DNA of 34,624 bases from Marinifilaceae bacterium (lineage in GTDB: Bacteria > Bacteroidota > Bacteroidia > Bacteroidales > Marinifilaceae), in the NCBI GenBank assembly GCA_016744515.1, contig JADGEF010000018.1, positions 3,569 to 38,192 of the forward strand, in the 5' to 3' direction. Every line of letters starts with the position of its first letter. Position 1 is the first letter of the stretch. Below are positions 19,582 through 27,315 of this stretch, one piece after another. The notes under the pieces were generated by a model. That model was given only the letters and a program-made list of their open reading frames with translations. It ran no database searches and was not told the DNA's origin. A program made the translations under genes and the position numbers.

Positions 19582-20610
19582 ATGTTACACGGACATGGCG
19601 ATGATGCCTATCTCTATACACAAGCTATAAAAGCCAATTTCTCGACTAATATTTGGTATGGCGGTCAATCTGAAGACCTAAAAACCTTTATTCAAGACAA
19701 TTGGGATAAGATACATGCCTACCCTGAGGTGGCTGCAGAAAGTCTTTGCGAATTAATTGCTCAAGATTTAGCTATCGGTTCTGATCAGGTTTTAGCTTGT
19801 AACGGGGCTACTGAAGCCTTCTACCTTATTGCACAAGCTTATCATTCAAAGACTTCGACCATAATCATCCCAACTTTTGCAGAGTACGAGGATGCTTGTA
19901 AGGTTAATAAACATCAGCTTAATTACCTAAATTGGTCTGAATTGAAAGCTACCACCCTTTTTAAGGAAGGTTTGGTTTGGCTTTGCAACCCCAATAATCC
20001 AGATGGTCGTGTTGTTGAAAAGACTTTCCTAGAATCTCTTCTTAAAAACAACCCGAATTGCACTTTTGTGGTGGATGAAGCCTATATCGACTTTACTGAT
20101 GCGATTTCATCGGCAATCGATTTGCTTGATAATTGTCCAAATTTGATTTTGGTGAAGTCTCTGACTAAAAATTTCTCAATACCTGGCCTGAGATTGGGCT
20201 ATTTAATCGCAAACAAGGCTATGGTACAGAATATTCAATTTTTCAAGCCTCCTTGGACGGTTAATTCTATAGCAATTGAGGCTGGAAAGTACATTTTACA
20301 GAGGAAGCATCAGTTCTTGCCTCCTGTAAAGCAATACAAATCAGATCAAAAGGAATTTGCTGAAAAATTGGCTCGAATTCATGGACTTAAAATATGGCCT
20401 TCAAAAACCTCCTATTTTTTGATCGAACTAGAGAAATCAACGGCTTCGGAGCTAAAAAACGACCTAATTTCTAATTTTGGACTGCTTATTCGTGATGCGA
20501 GCAACTTTCGAGGACTGAATGAAAAATTTATTCGAGTGGCAACACTTAGCAAAGAGAAAAACCAACTATTAATAGACGCACTGACTCAATGGAGCAAATT
20601 GAACTTATAA
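19582..20610 (+). CDS. cobD: L-threonine-O-3-phosphate decarboxylase-like PLP enzyme (CobD/CobC-type)
   Basis: A 342-residue fold-type I aminotransferase-like protein. In cobalamin synthesis the Salmonella CobD enzyme makes (R)-1-aminopropan-2-ol phosphate, the linker joined to cobyric acid by CbiB. The sequence starts with HGHGDDAY, typical of CobD (HGGN/HGHG), and has CNGATEAFYLIA, WLCNPNNPDG, FVVDEAYIDF and the PLP lysine Lys196 in SLTKNFSIPGLRLGY. Histidinol-phosphate aminotransferase is the close alternative, but the 22-bp overlap with cbiB and the following cobU settle the pathway. The Salmonella name cobD is used; other systems call this cobC. Confidence 0.87.
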   Translation: MLHGHGDDAYLYTQAIKANFSTNIWYGGQSEDLKTFIQDNWDKIHAYPEVAAESLCELIAQDLAIGSDQVLACNGATEAFYLIAQAYHSKTSTIIIPTFAEYEDACKVNKHQLNYLNWSELKATTLFKEGLVWLCNPNNPDGRVVEKTFLESLLKNNPNCTFVVDEAYIDFTDAISSAIDLLDNCPNLILVKSLTKNFSIPGLRLGYLIANKAMVQNIQFFKPPWTVNSIAIEAGKYILQRKHQFLPPVKQYKSDQKEFAEKLARIHGLKIWPSKTSYFLIELEKSTASELKNDLISNFGLLIRDASNFRGLNEKFIRVATLSKEKNQLLIDALTQWSKLNL

Positions 20611-21536
20611 TACTACCTCTTATTATTGGCTATGTGCTAGATCTGATTTTTGGGGACCCTCGAAATTGGCCTCACCCTATTGTCGGTTTTGGTAATATGA
20701 TTAGTTTGGGCACAAAAAAGCTTAATCATGGTGAGCATCGCCTTGCCAAAGGCGCATTTATGAGTTTGAGTCTGATCAGTCTCATTTATTTTTCCTTCCT
20801 TTTTCTATCCAATTTCATCTTAGGACTTGATAAATGGGCTTTCATCGCCTTTACCTCTGTTTTTGTGTTTTATGGTTTAGCCAATCGCAGCTTACTGCAA
20901 GAGGGATATGAAGTCTTTAAACATCTGAATGAGAAAGGACTCGAAGCTGGACGAAAGCGTTTATCATGGATAGTAGGGCGTGATACCAAAGGGCTTAGCG
21001 AACAAGAAATACGCTTGGCGGTATTCGAAACTCTGTCTGAAAATCTTTCGGATGGTGTGGTAGCTCCTCTATTTTATTATGCAATTGGTGGATTACCTGC
21101 CATGATGGCCTATAAGATGATCAACACACTGGACTCAATGATAGGTTATAAGAACGAGAAATACTTGTATTTTGGTCGCATTGCTGCATATATTGATGAT
21201 GCAGCTAACTTTATACCTGCACGATTAACAGCTTTCCTGATGGTACTTATAAGCTTTAGTTACAGAGGCTTTATCTTTATTTTTAGATATGGACGATCAC
21301 ACACAAGTCCCAATGCGGGTTATCCTGAATCTGCCTTAGCAGGTATTTTGAATTGTCGTTTTGGTGGTGCACACGATTATGGCGGAAAAATGGTTGAGAA
21401 ACCTTATATTGGTGAGTGTGATAGGAAAATTGAAAATGCTGAAATAAAACGCATTGCTTATATTAATCATGCGGTTTGTTTGGCGATGATAATCATCATC
21501 ACATCTTTTTACTGGGCCATTAATTTTCTAGTTTAA
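20589..21536 (+). CDS. cbiB: Adenosylcobinamide-phosphate synthase
   Basis: A 315-residue integral membrane protein that attaches the aminopropanol (phosphate) arm to adenosylcobyric acid. Family signatures are the N-terminal GYVLDLIFGDPRNWPHPIVGFG, then SENLSDGVVAPLFYYAIGGLPAMMAYKMINTLDSMIGYKNEKY (read in part) and a DDAANFIPARLTA stretch. Several hydrophobic helices are spread along the length. The start lies inside the end of the upstream cobD gene, so translation is probably coupled. In the CobD/CbiB naming scheme of Pseudomonas this protein is CobD. Confidence 0.94.
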   Translation: MEQIELIILPLIIGYVLDLIFGDPRNWPHPIVGFGNMISLGTKKLNHGEHRLAKGAFMSLSLISLIYFSFLFLSNFILGLDKWAFIAFTSVFVFYGLANRSLLQEGYEVFKHLNEKGLEAGRKRLSWIVGRDTKGLSEQEIRLAVFETLSENLSDGVVAPLFYYAIGGLPAMMAYKMINTLDSMIGYKNEKYLYFGRIAAYIDDAANFIPARLTAFLMVLISFSYRGFIFIFRYGRSHTSPNAGYPESALAGILNCRFGGAHDYGGKMVEKPYIGECDRKIENAEIKRIAYINHAVCLAMIIIITSFYWAINFLV

Positions 21537-21572
21537 TTCATTATTCTTTACAAAGAAGACTAAGCATACAAT

Positions 21573-22085
21573 ATGATTCATCTTATTACAGGCGGTCAAC
21601 GCTGTGGAAAAAGCGAATTTGCTGAGCAATTGGTTCTTGAACAATCAAACAATCCTATTTATCTGGCAACATCTCGTGTTTGGGACGATGGACATCGTGC
21701 ACGTATAGAGGCTCATAAGGCCCGTCGTGGTTCGCAGTGGGAATGCATTGAAGAAGAAAAAGCATTGAGTTCTCATGACTTTACAGGAAGAGTCGTTTTA
21801 CTTGATTGCATAACCCTTTGGTTGACAAATATATTCTTCGATAATGGCGATCAGGATGATAAAAGTTTAGAAGATGCAAAAGCTGAGTTGGATAAAATTC
21901 TTGCTCAGAATTGCGATTGGATTATTGTGAGTAATGAAGTAGGCTTAGGTGGACATCCAGGCAATGAAATTGCCATGCGTTTCAACGATTTGCAAGGACA
22001 AGTCAATCAATATATTGCAAAAAAGGCAGATAAAGTTAGCCTTGTAATTTCTGGTATTCCTGTGGAAATCAAATCTCCGAATTAA
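21573..22085 (+). CDS. cobU: Bifunctional adenosylcobinamide kinase / adenosylcobinamide-phosphate guanylyltransferase
   Basis: A 170-residue cytoplasmic enzyme that phosphorylates adenosylcobinamide and then activates it with GTP, giving the GDP intermediate for lower-ligand attachment. The P-loop GGQRCGKS lies at residues 7-14, and His48 in HKARRGSQWECIEE fits the guanylylated histidine. VVLLDCITLWLTN and SNEVGLGGHPGNEIAMRFNDLQG are also family motifs. It follows cbiB after 36 bp. The usual next genes, cobS and cobT, are not in the window. Confidence 0.94.
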   Translation: MIHLITGGQRCGKSEFAEQLVLEQSNNPIYLATSRVWDDGHRARIEAHKARRGSQWECIEEEKALSSHDFTGRVVLLDCITLWLTNIFFDNGDQDDKSLEDAKAELDKILAQNCDWIIVSNEVGLGGHPGNEIAMRFNDLQGQVNQYIAKKADKVSLVISGIPVEIKSPN

Positions 22086-22194
22086 ATAAGCTGATAAAAC
22101 ATAAAATCGTAATATTACCAATCATCACTTTTCTTATCTTTATCAACTTATGCCATAATAGTTCAAAATATTCAGGCATAATGCCGATAGATAT

Positions 22195-22267
22195 TTGATA
22201 TTCAATATCAAGCTTGCGCAGATAGAGAATTAATCAAATACTAATCGGTAAACAAAATAACCGATTA
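22195..22267. promoter_or_regulatory. Two inverted repeats upstream of the BPL_N lipoprotein gene
   Basis: TTGATAT-TCA-ATATCAA (22195-22211) and TAATCGGT-N10-ACCGATTA (22242-22249 / 22260-22267) lie between cobU and the lipoprotein gene. The second ends 16 bp before the ATG and has the size of a dimeric regulator site. No factor is assigned. Confidence 0.4.
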
Positions 22268-22283
22268 ACAAAACTAGACCACA

Positions 22284-23438
22284 ATGACCAAACTAACAAT
22301 CAAATTTCTGTTCATCACTCTCATTAGCACCTTATTAATGAGTTCTTGCAGGCGAGTAGAAAAACAAAATCAATCACAAGAAACCATCCGTGTAGGTGTT
22401 TTTGATAAAAATGGAGATAGTCCTTGGTGTATTACTGATGCCTTAGAGGCTTTAAGAATTGATCCTAACATGCAAGTCGAAGTGGTTCGCGCTTCTCAAA
22501 TTATGTCGGGCGAGTTAGATGCGTTCGATGCTATTGTATTCCCAGGTGGTAGTGGACGTGGTGAAACTCAGAGTTTAGGTGAGGCTGGTATGGAGAAAAT
22601 AGTGAAAATGGTAAAAGAGCAAGGTAAAGCCGTAGTTGGTATTTGTGCAGGAGCCTATATCATGACTGAAACACCTGATTATTCAAGTCTAGATTTGAAT
22701 GGCTGTGAAGCTATTGATATTGAGCATGATCATCGTGGACACGGTTTATCTAAATTCTCATTGACTAAGAAGGGTAAAGAGATTTTCCCTGAGCTGAAGG
22801 ATAGAAAAATTTCATTCTGCCAATATTACGAAGGACCAGTTCTAGTTCCTGCTAAGTCGGGTGCTAAGTTTATGGAGCTAGCTACCATGCTAAGCGATGT
22901 ACATACCGTTGAAGGTTCTCCTGCTAATATGACAAACAATCGTCCTTTTGTAGTTGCTGCTGAAGTGGGCAAAGGAAGAGTGGCTTCATTTGTTGGTCAC
23001 CCAGAGTGCACACCAGGTATGCGATGGATGCTACCACGAATGGTACGTTGGACTTGCAATAAGAAATTGATCTCTTACCCTGAGAATGTGGTTCGCCCAG
23101 ATTTCTTCAAGAATGAGATTATCTACACCAAAGAGGTAAACGATTTACAGACTAAATACCACGCACAGTTGAGTGGTACAAAAACTGAGAAATTGGAAGG
23201 CATCGAAAAAGTGATTGAATTGGCTTGTTGGTCGTCGAAGAAATGGATTTCTGGTATGCTTCGCGATATGGATGCTGATGTTAGATTGAAAGCCTCTTGG
23301 GCACTCATTCAACTTGAAAGAACGGATGCAATTCCAGATTTGGAAGCTGCAGTTTTAACCGAAAAAAACACTAAAACCAAAGAGGGATTAGAAAAGAACT
23401 TAAAAGCCTTAAAAGAAATTTTGGGTGCTAAAAGTTAG
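22284..23438 (+). CDS. BPL_N-domain (class I amidotransferase-like) lipoprotein with HEAT-like C-terminus
   Basis: A 384-residue predicted lipoprotein: the signal peptide ends in MSSC (Cys22). Residues about 35-255 resemble the BPL_N / glutamine amidotransferase-like fold, with FPGGSG (86-91) and a nucleophile elbow GICAGAY that retains Cys121. The last 90 residues look like a HEAT or PBS-lyase-type repeat (DADVRLKASWALIQLERTDAIPDLEAAV). The combination of an exported amidotransferase-like fold and a helical repeat suggests a peptidase or binding role in the envelope, but I cannot name a substrate. The 3' end from 23065 is repeated at 30031-30466. It follows cobU by 198 bp, with its own upstream inverted repeat, so a cobalamin role is not implied. 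Confidence 0.72.
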   Translation: MTKLTIKFLFITLISTLLMSSCRRVEKQNQSQETIRVGVFDKNGDSPWCITDALEALRIDPNMQVEVVRASQIMSGELDAFDAIVFPGGSGRGETQSLGEAGMEKIVKMVKEQGKAVVGICAGAYIMTETPDYSSLDLNGCEAIDIEHDHRGHGLSKFSLTKKGKEIFPELKDRKISFCQYYEGPVLVPAKSGAKFMELATMLSDVHTVEGSPANMTNNRPFVVAAEVGKGRVASFVGHPECTPGMRWMLPRMVRWTCNKKLISYPENVVRPDFFKNEIIYTKEVNDLQTKYHAQLSGTKTEKLEGIEKVIELACWSSKKWISGMLRDMDADVRLKASWALIQLERTDAIPDLEAAVLTEKNTKTKEGLEKNLKALKEILGAKS

Positions 23439-23500
23439 CGAATAGCACACTTTAAATATATCAAAGCGGTCATCTCTATGGAAATGATCGCTTTTTGTAT
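23065..23500 (+). repeat. 436-bp direct repeat, left copy
   Basis: Covers the last 124 codons of the lipoprotein gene, its stop and its terminator. Aligned without gaps to 30031-30466 (offset 6966 bp), I count 29 mismatches, about 93% identity. The final 72 bp (23429-23500) are identical. Confidence 0.93.
23463..23497 (+). terminator. Terminator of the BPL_N lipoprotein gene
   Basis: An 11-bp stem with one G:T pair (AAAGCGGTCAT / ATGATCGCTTT) runs into five T residues. The same terminator is duplicated at 30429-30463. Confidence 0.82.
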
Positions 23501-23867
23501 CTTCTTTGATTTATGAATTAGATCAAGAATTTAACATAGATGATGAGTGCAAGCGATACTGAATTTGTTGAAGTGATTTCTGATGTTATGAAATCCTTGA
23601 ATAAAAATAATATCGGATAACGAGAAAACGAGGAGGTGCTTTTCGTTCTCTTCGGAATGAGGAATGATATTGTAGCCGTTTAAATAAGAATTACTCGAGA
23701 ATAGATCCTAAATCTTAAAAGATTGGGATACTACGAATATCAATGGACGAGAAATAGGACAAGAGGACTTTGAACGAAATGATCAAAATAAGATCTATTG
23801 AATACTGGGCTCATTGCTACAGAGAATGGATCTGATTTAAAAGTAGAATCACGGGTTTTAATAGAAC
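23501..23867. other. Intergenic spacer left of the ABC/two-component module
   Basis: I find no supportable gene in these 367 bp. A 26-codon frame near 23541 is open but has no recognisable features. The sequence differs completely from that after the right copy of the repeat. Confidence 0.4.
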
Positions 23868-23895
23868 GAGAGCTTTCCCTCAAAGGAAAGCTCTC
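23868..23895 (-). terminator. Hairpin after the FtsX-type permease gene
   Basis: A perfect 11-bp stem GAGAGCTTTCC / GGAAAGCTCTC with a 6-nt loop lies 33 bp beyond the permease stop on the minus strand. The T tract is weak on both sides, so it may act as a 3' stabiliser as much as a terminator. Confidence 0.6.
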
Positions 23896-23927
23896 ATTTA
23901 TAATTTATCAGGAAATTTAAAAGAATC

Positions 23928-26366
23928 TTATTCGTATTTTAAAGCTTCAACAGGATTCTGAGTTGCAGCTTTCCAGGTTTGCCAGCTAACGGTAAGTATG
24001 GCAATGATAAGAGCCATTATACCCGCCAGTACAAATATCCACCAGCTCAGTTCAATTCGATAAGCAAAGTTGCTTAGCCAATCTCTTGCGATATAATAGG
24101 CAATAGGGCAAGCAATCAGAAAAGCAACGATTACCCATTGTGTATACTCCCTTATCAATAGCATCAGAATTTCAAATGATGTGGAACCATTGGCTTTTCG
24201 AATACCAATCTCTTTGGTTTTATGCTGAATACTAAATGATGACAGAGCATACATACCCAATATGGAAAGGATAATTGCAATGATTGAGAATAGGGTTAAG
24301 GCTCTCATTTCTTTGTATTGGTTGAAATAGATTTGCTCATACAAATCGTCAACAAACTCATATTTAAAAGGATTGTCGGGCGATAAAACGTCCCATTCCT
24401 TTTTTAAGGCTTGTATGGCTTCTGCTTTTCTGTTGGGATCAATCTTGGCGATAAAAGTACTGTTGAATAGCTTTTTTGCAGCTAAAACCATAGGCTTTTC
24501 TTTGGAGAACATATCACCGTAATGTAAATCCCCAATGACGGCAATCACCTTGCCTTTTTGGAACATTTTTTCAGCTTCAAACTTAAATTCGAATGATTTT
24601 CCTATGGCATCCTGAGGATTCTTAATGCCAAGGACCTGAAGTGCTGATTGGTTTAAAATATATTTTTCTTGAAAACCCAGATGTACTTTGGTGTATTTAT
24701 CAAATTCCTTGAGGGTAGCTTTCCAGTTAGGATTTCCAGGATTAATCGCTATAGCTAGTCTTTCCCATCCAATAGAAGAAGTGATACCCATCTCTAGTGA
24801 TCCTGCAAGTGGCTTGATATTGAATAGTTTGAAGAAATCTGATTCAATAGAAAACATACTCAGCTTCTTTTCGACAGTATGATCCATACCTTCCATTTCT
24901 ACAGGATACGAGTAAGGCATATTAAGCCCGGGTTTGTAGAAGGCCGCACTCACATTTAGAATTTCAGAATGTTTTAAACAGGATTCCTTCAATATCTCAT
25001 ATTTCTGAATCATATGGTAAGGAACATCCTGCATAATTACGATAGCTGACTTCTCATCTCCAGGATGCAGATCATTGACCAAATCGATTTGCTTGTGCAA
25101 GACAATTGTGGTAATAATGGCTGCTATAGAAAGCATGAACTGGAAGAGTAAAGAGGCAACGAATTTCTTTGCCCCCTGATAAGGGGAACGAGATAAATCT
25201 TTCGAAACGTTAGTTGTTACTAAAGGTAGAAGGGAAGCCACGGCAAAGATCAGATAGAAAACGAGTGCTATCCACAGCATATCGAAAGCTGAGATGCTAA
25301 GATTAAAAGATGAACCGCTTAAGAAATCGAAATTGTAAGCAAGAAGTCCACCTAAAAGTATAGCAAAACTGATGGGGATAAGTGAGCGGGTGAAAATGAT
25401 TTTAGCTAAATCAGAATAAGATGCTCCATTGATCATGCGAATCTTAAAATCCTTAAGATCGGTAATAAACTGTACGTAGTTTAAGTTTGTGTAGTTGATA
25501 AAAGCAATCAGAAAAACAATTAGAGCGCCAATTATCAATATTATTAGGGAGGTCATACTTCCATTAATATCCATCTCCTCAGCATTATGACTGTATAAAT
25601 GAATATCCCTTAAAGGCATTAATTGGGATGTTGGAATAGATTCATCTTTTTCGATATGCTTCTTCCATTCTAAATCAATTTTAGATTCTAGTGAGGATAC
25701 ATCTCGGTTCTCATTCAATAAAAGATAAGTATAAGCATTGACAAATGCGTCAGATAGATCTTCTCGGTTATCTATTGAAAAAAGAAGATTTGCTTTTAAA
25801 TGTGAATTGTCTGGGAAATCTTCCATAACAGCTACAACGCTATAGTTACCCGATTTGGAAAATAAGTATTGAGTTTGAATTTTAATGTTTTTACCAAGAG
25901 CTTCTTCGTCACCAAAGTAGGCCAAAGCCACCTTTTTACTAATTACAACCTGGTTGGGTTGATTAAATAAGCTTTCTCTATCACCTTTAATCAATTTAAA
26001 ATCGAAGAGATTAAAAAAGAACTTATTTGTAAAGAAAACCTGTTTTGTAGAAAACTTATTTTCATTTGCAGTAATCACTGAATTTTGAGAAGGTATTAGG
26101 CGGACGATTCCTTCAATTTCAGGGAAGTTATCATAGAGGGGAAGAATTAAATTAGGTTGTAAGCTTGCAGTTGAAACTTGTCCTTTTGATTGCTGATCTT
26201 GATCATTTATACGGTAAATATTATCAGCTTTAGAGTGGAAGTTATCGTAAGAAAGTTCCTTTTTTGCATGGGTAAATATGATAAGGGTGACAGCAAAAGC
26301 AAGTCCTATACCGAGGGTGTTGATGCCGTACCATTTTTTGTTCTTTAGTATTTGGTTTAATATCAT
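23928..26366 (-). CDS. Large FtsX/MacB-type ABC permease
   Basis: An 812-residue inner-membrane protein with the double-FtsX layout common in Bacteroidota. One N-terminal helix (about 12-32) is followed by a MacB-PCD periplasmic domain. Three helices come next (about 272-385), then a helix near 405-425 and a second periplasmic domain with HLGFQEKYILNQSAL and GKVIAVIGDLHYGD. Three closing helices follow, with the stalk TKEIGIRKANGST. The ending KAATQNPVEALKYE is typical. The ATPase gene lies 17 bp upstream and the two form one operon. The paired sigma-54 regulator and kinase diverge from them. Likely functions are envelope stress response, lipid or peptide efflux; the substrate is unknown. Confidence 0.9.
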   Translation of the reverse strand: MILNQILKNKKWYGINTLGIGLAFAVTLIIFTHAKKELSYDNFHSKADNIYRINDQDQQSKGQVSTASLQPNLILPLYDNFPEIEGIVRLIPSQNSVITANENKFSTKQVFFTNKFFFNLFDFKLIKGDRESLFNQPNQVVISKKVALAYFGDEEALGKNIKIQTQYLFSKSGNYSVVAVMEDFPDNSHLKANLLFSIDNREDLSDAFVNAYTYLLLNENRDVSSLESKIDLEWKKHIEKDESIPTSQLMPLRDIHLYSHNAEEMDINGSMTSLIILIIGALIVFLIAFINYTNLNYVQFITDLKDFKIRMINGASYSDLAKIIFTRSLIPISFAILLGGLLAYNFDFLSGSSFNLSISAFDMLWIALVFYLIFAVASLLPLVTTNVSKDLSRSPYQGAKKFVASLLFQFMLSIAAIITTIVLHKQIDLVNDLHPGDEKSAIVIMQDVPYHMIQKYEILKESCLKHSEILNVSAAFYKPGLNMPYSYPVEMEGMDHTVEKKLSMFSIESDFFKLFNIKPLAGSLEMGITSSIGWERLAIAINPGNPNWKATLKEFDKYTKVHLGFQEKYILNQSALQVLGIKNPQDAIGKSFEFKFEAEKMFQKGKVIAVIGDLHYGDMFSKEKPMVLAAKKLFNSTFIAKIDPNRKAEAIQALKKEWDVLSPDNPFKYEFVDDLYEQIYFNQYKEMRALTLFSIIAIILSILGMYALSSFSIQHKTKEIGIRKANGSTSFEILMLLIREYTQWVIVAFLIACPIAYYIARDWLSNFAYRIELSWWIFVLAGIMALIIAILTVSWQTWKAATQNPVEALKYE

Positions 26367-26383
26367 GGGTTTGGGGTGTTAGC

Positions 26384-27082
26384 TTAGTAATTAATCGTAG
26401 CGAATTCTTTGGCGGTTTTCTCTGTCATTACTTCACCATCGAATAGGCGAATAACACGGTGAGCAAATTCTGCATCGCGTTCGGAGTGAGTTACCATCAC
26501 AATCGTCATTCCTTCGCTGTTAAGTTCGGTAAGTAAGTTCATAACCTCTAGTCCTGTTTTAGAATCGAGATTTCCTGTAGGTTCATCGGCTAGGAGAAGT
26601 TTGGGATTGGCTGACACAGCACGAGCGATGGCAACACGTTGTTGCTGTCCACCCGATAATTGTTGAGGATAATGATTCTTGCGATGTCCAATCTTCATAC
26701 GATCCAGAACTTCTAAAACTCTGGCCTTTTTATCAGCTTTGCTTACATTAAGGTAGTTGAGTGGTAGCTCCACATTACGAAAAACATTCAGTTCGTCAAT
26801 CAAGTTAAAACTCTGGAATACAAAATTGATATTACCCTTACGTATGAGATTACGCTGACTTTCTTTTTGGTTTCCAAGCTCTTGACCATTAAAATAGTAT
26901 TCTCCAGAAGTTGGCGAATCGAGCATGCCCAGTATATTAAGAAGGGTTGATTTGCCACAACCCGAAGGTCCCATCACGGCAACAAATTCACCTTCTTTAA
27001 TATTGAGATTAATTTGATTTAGCGCGGTGGTTTCAACATCCTCGGTTTGGAATCTTTTGCTTAGGTTTTCAATTTTTATCAT
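26384..27082 (-). CDS. ABC transporter ATP-binding protein (MacB/LolD type)
   Basis: A 232-residue ATPase that powers the adjacent FtsX-type permease at the inner membrane. Walker A GPSGCGKS is at 38-45, the Q-loop lies in [10 protein letters not shown], the signature is [14 protein letters not shown], and Walker B with catalytic Glu is [12 protein letters not shown]. The H-loop is VTHSE. The sequence is closest in style to LolD/MacB ATPases. It is the first gene of its operon; a sigma-54-type promoter lies upstream of its ATG on the minus strand. Confidence 0.93.
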   Translation of the reverse strand: MIKIENLSKRFQTEDVETTALNQINLNIKEGEFVAVMGPSGCGKSTLLNILGMLDSPTSGEYYFNGQELGNQKESQRNLIRKGNINFVFQSFNLIDELNVFRNVELPLNYLNVSKADKKARVLEVLDRMKIGHRKNHYPQQLSGGQQQRVAIARAVSANPKLLLADEPTGNLDSKTGLEVMNLLTELNSEGMTIVMVTHSERDAEFAHRVIRLFDGEVMTEKTAKEFATINY

Positions 27083-27139
27083 GTAAATAAGTTTTGTAAT
27101 ACGATTGTTTATTGATTCGATTTATGTTTGAACCAATTA

Positions 27140-27155
27140 TCCAATCAGTATGCCA
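27140..27155 (-). promoter_or_regulatory. Putative sigma-54 promoter of the ABC operon
   Basis: On the minus strand TGGCATACTGATTGGA resembles the sigma-54 consensus TGGCAC-N5-TTGCA. The -24 GG and -12 G are 10 bp apart as required; the -12 GC is GG here. The predicted start is near 27129, about 46 nt before the ATPase ATG. The neighbouring regulator is a sigma-54 activator, which supports the call. Confidence 0.5.
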
Positions 27156-27240
27156 TAAATCCCTAATGGCAGAGAATCAGTTGTTTGCTCTGTTTAATTA
27201 CTGTAAATCTTCGATTCACTTGTAAAGAATAAAAAAATAG

Positions 27241-27259
27241 GTGTAAGAATATTTTACAC
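27241..27259. promoter_or_regulatory. Candidate activator-binding palindrome in the divergent region
   Basis: GTGTAAGAATATTTTACAC has 6-bp arms GTGTAA / TTACAC around an AATATT core. TAAGAATATTT within it (27244-27254) recurs at 27277-27287, exactly 33 bp away, about three helical turns. The palindrome centre is about 120 bp upstream of the predicted sigma-54 start, a normal distance for an NtrC-type enhancer site. Confidence 0.5.
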
Positions 27260-27286
27260 TATCTAGTGATCCTTATTAAGAATATT

Positions 27287-27294
27287 TACTTTTG
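27287..27294 (+). promoter_or_regulatory. Putative -7 box of the response regulator gene
   Basis: TACTTTTG fits TAnnTTTG and would start transcription about 15 nt before the regulator ATG. No matching -33 TTTG is seen. It touches the second TAAGAATATTT word, so occupancy there could repress the regulator's own promoter. Confidence 0.4.
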
Positions 27295-27315
27295 AAAAGC
27301 TAAAGTTATAAAATT

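Noticed and set aside
27161..27187. Plus-strand sigma-54 promoter near TGGCAGAGAATCAG
   Set aside because: The GG and downstream GC are 16 bp or more apart, not the required 10.
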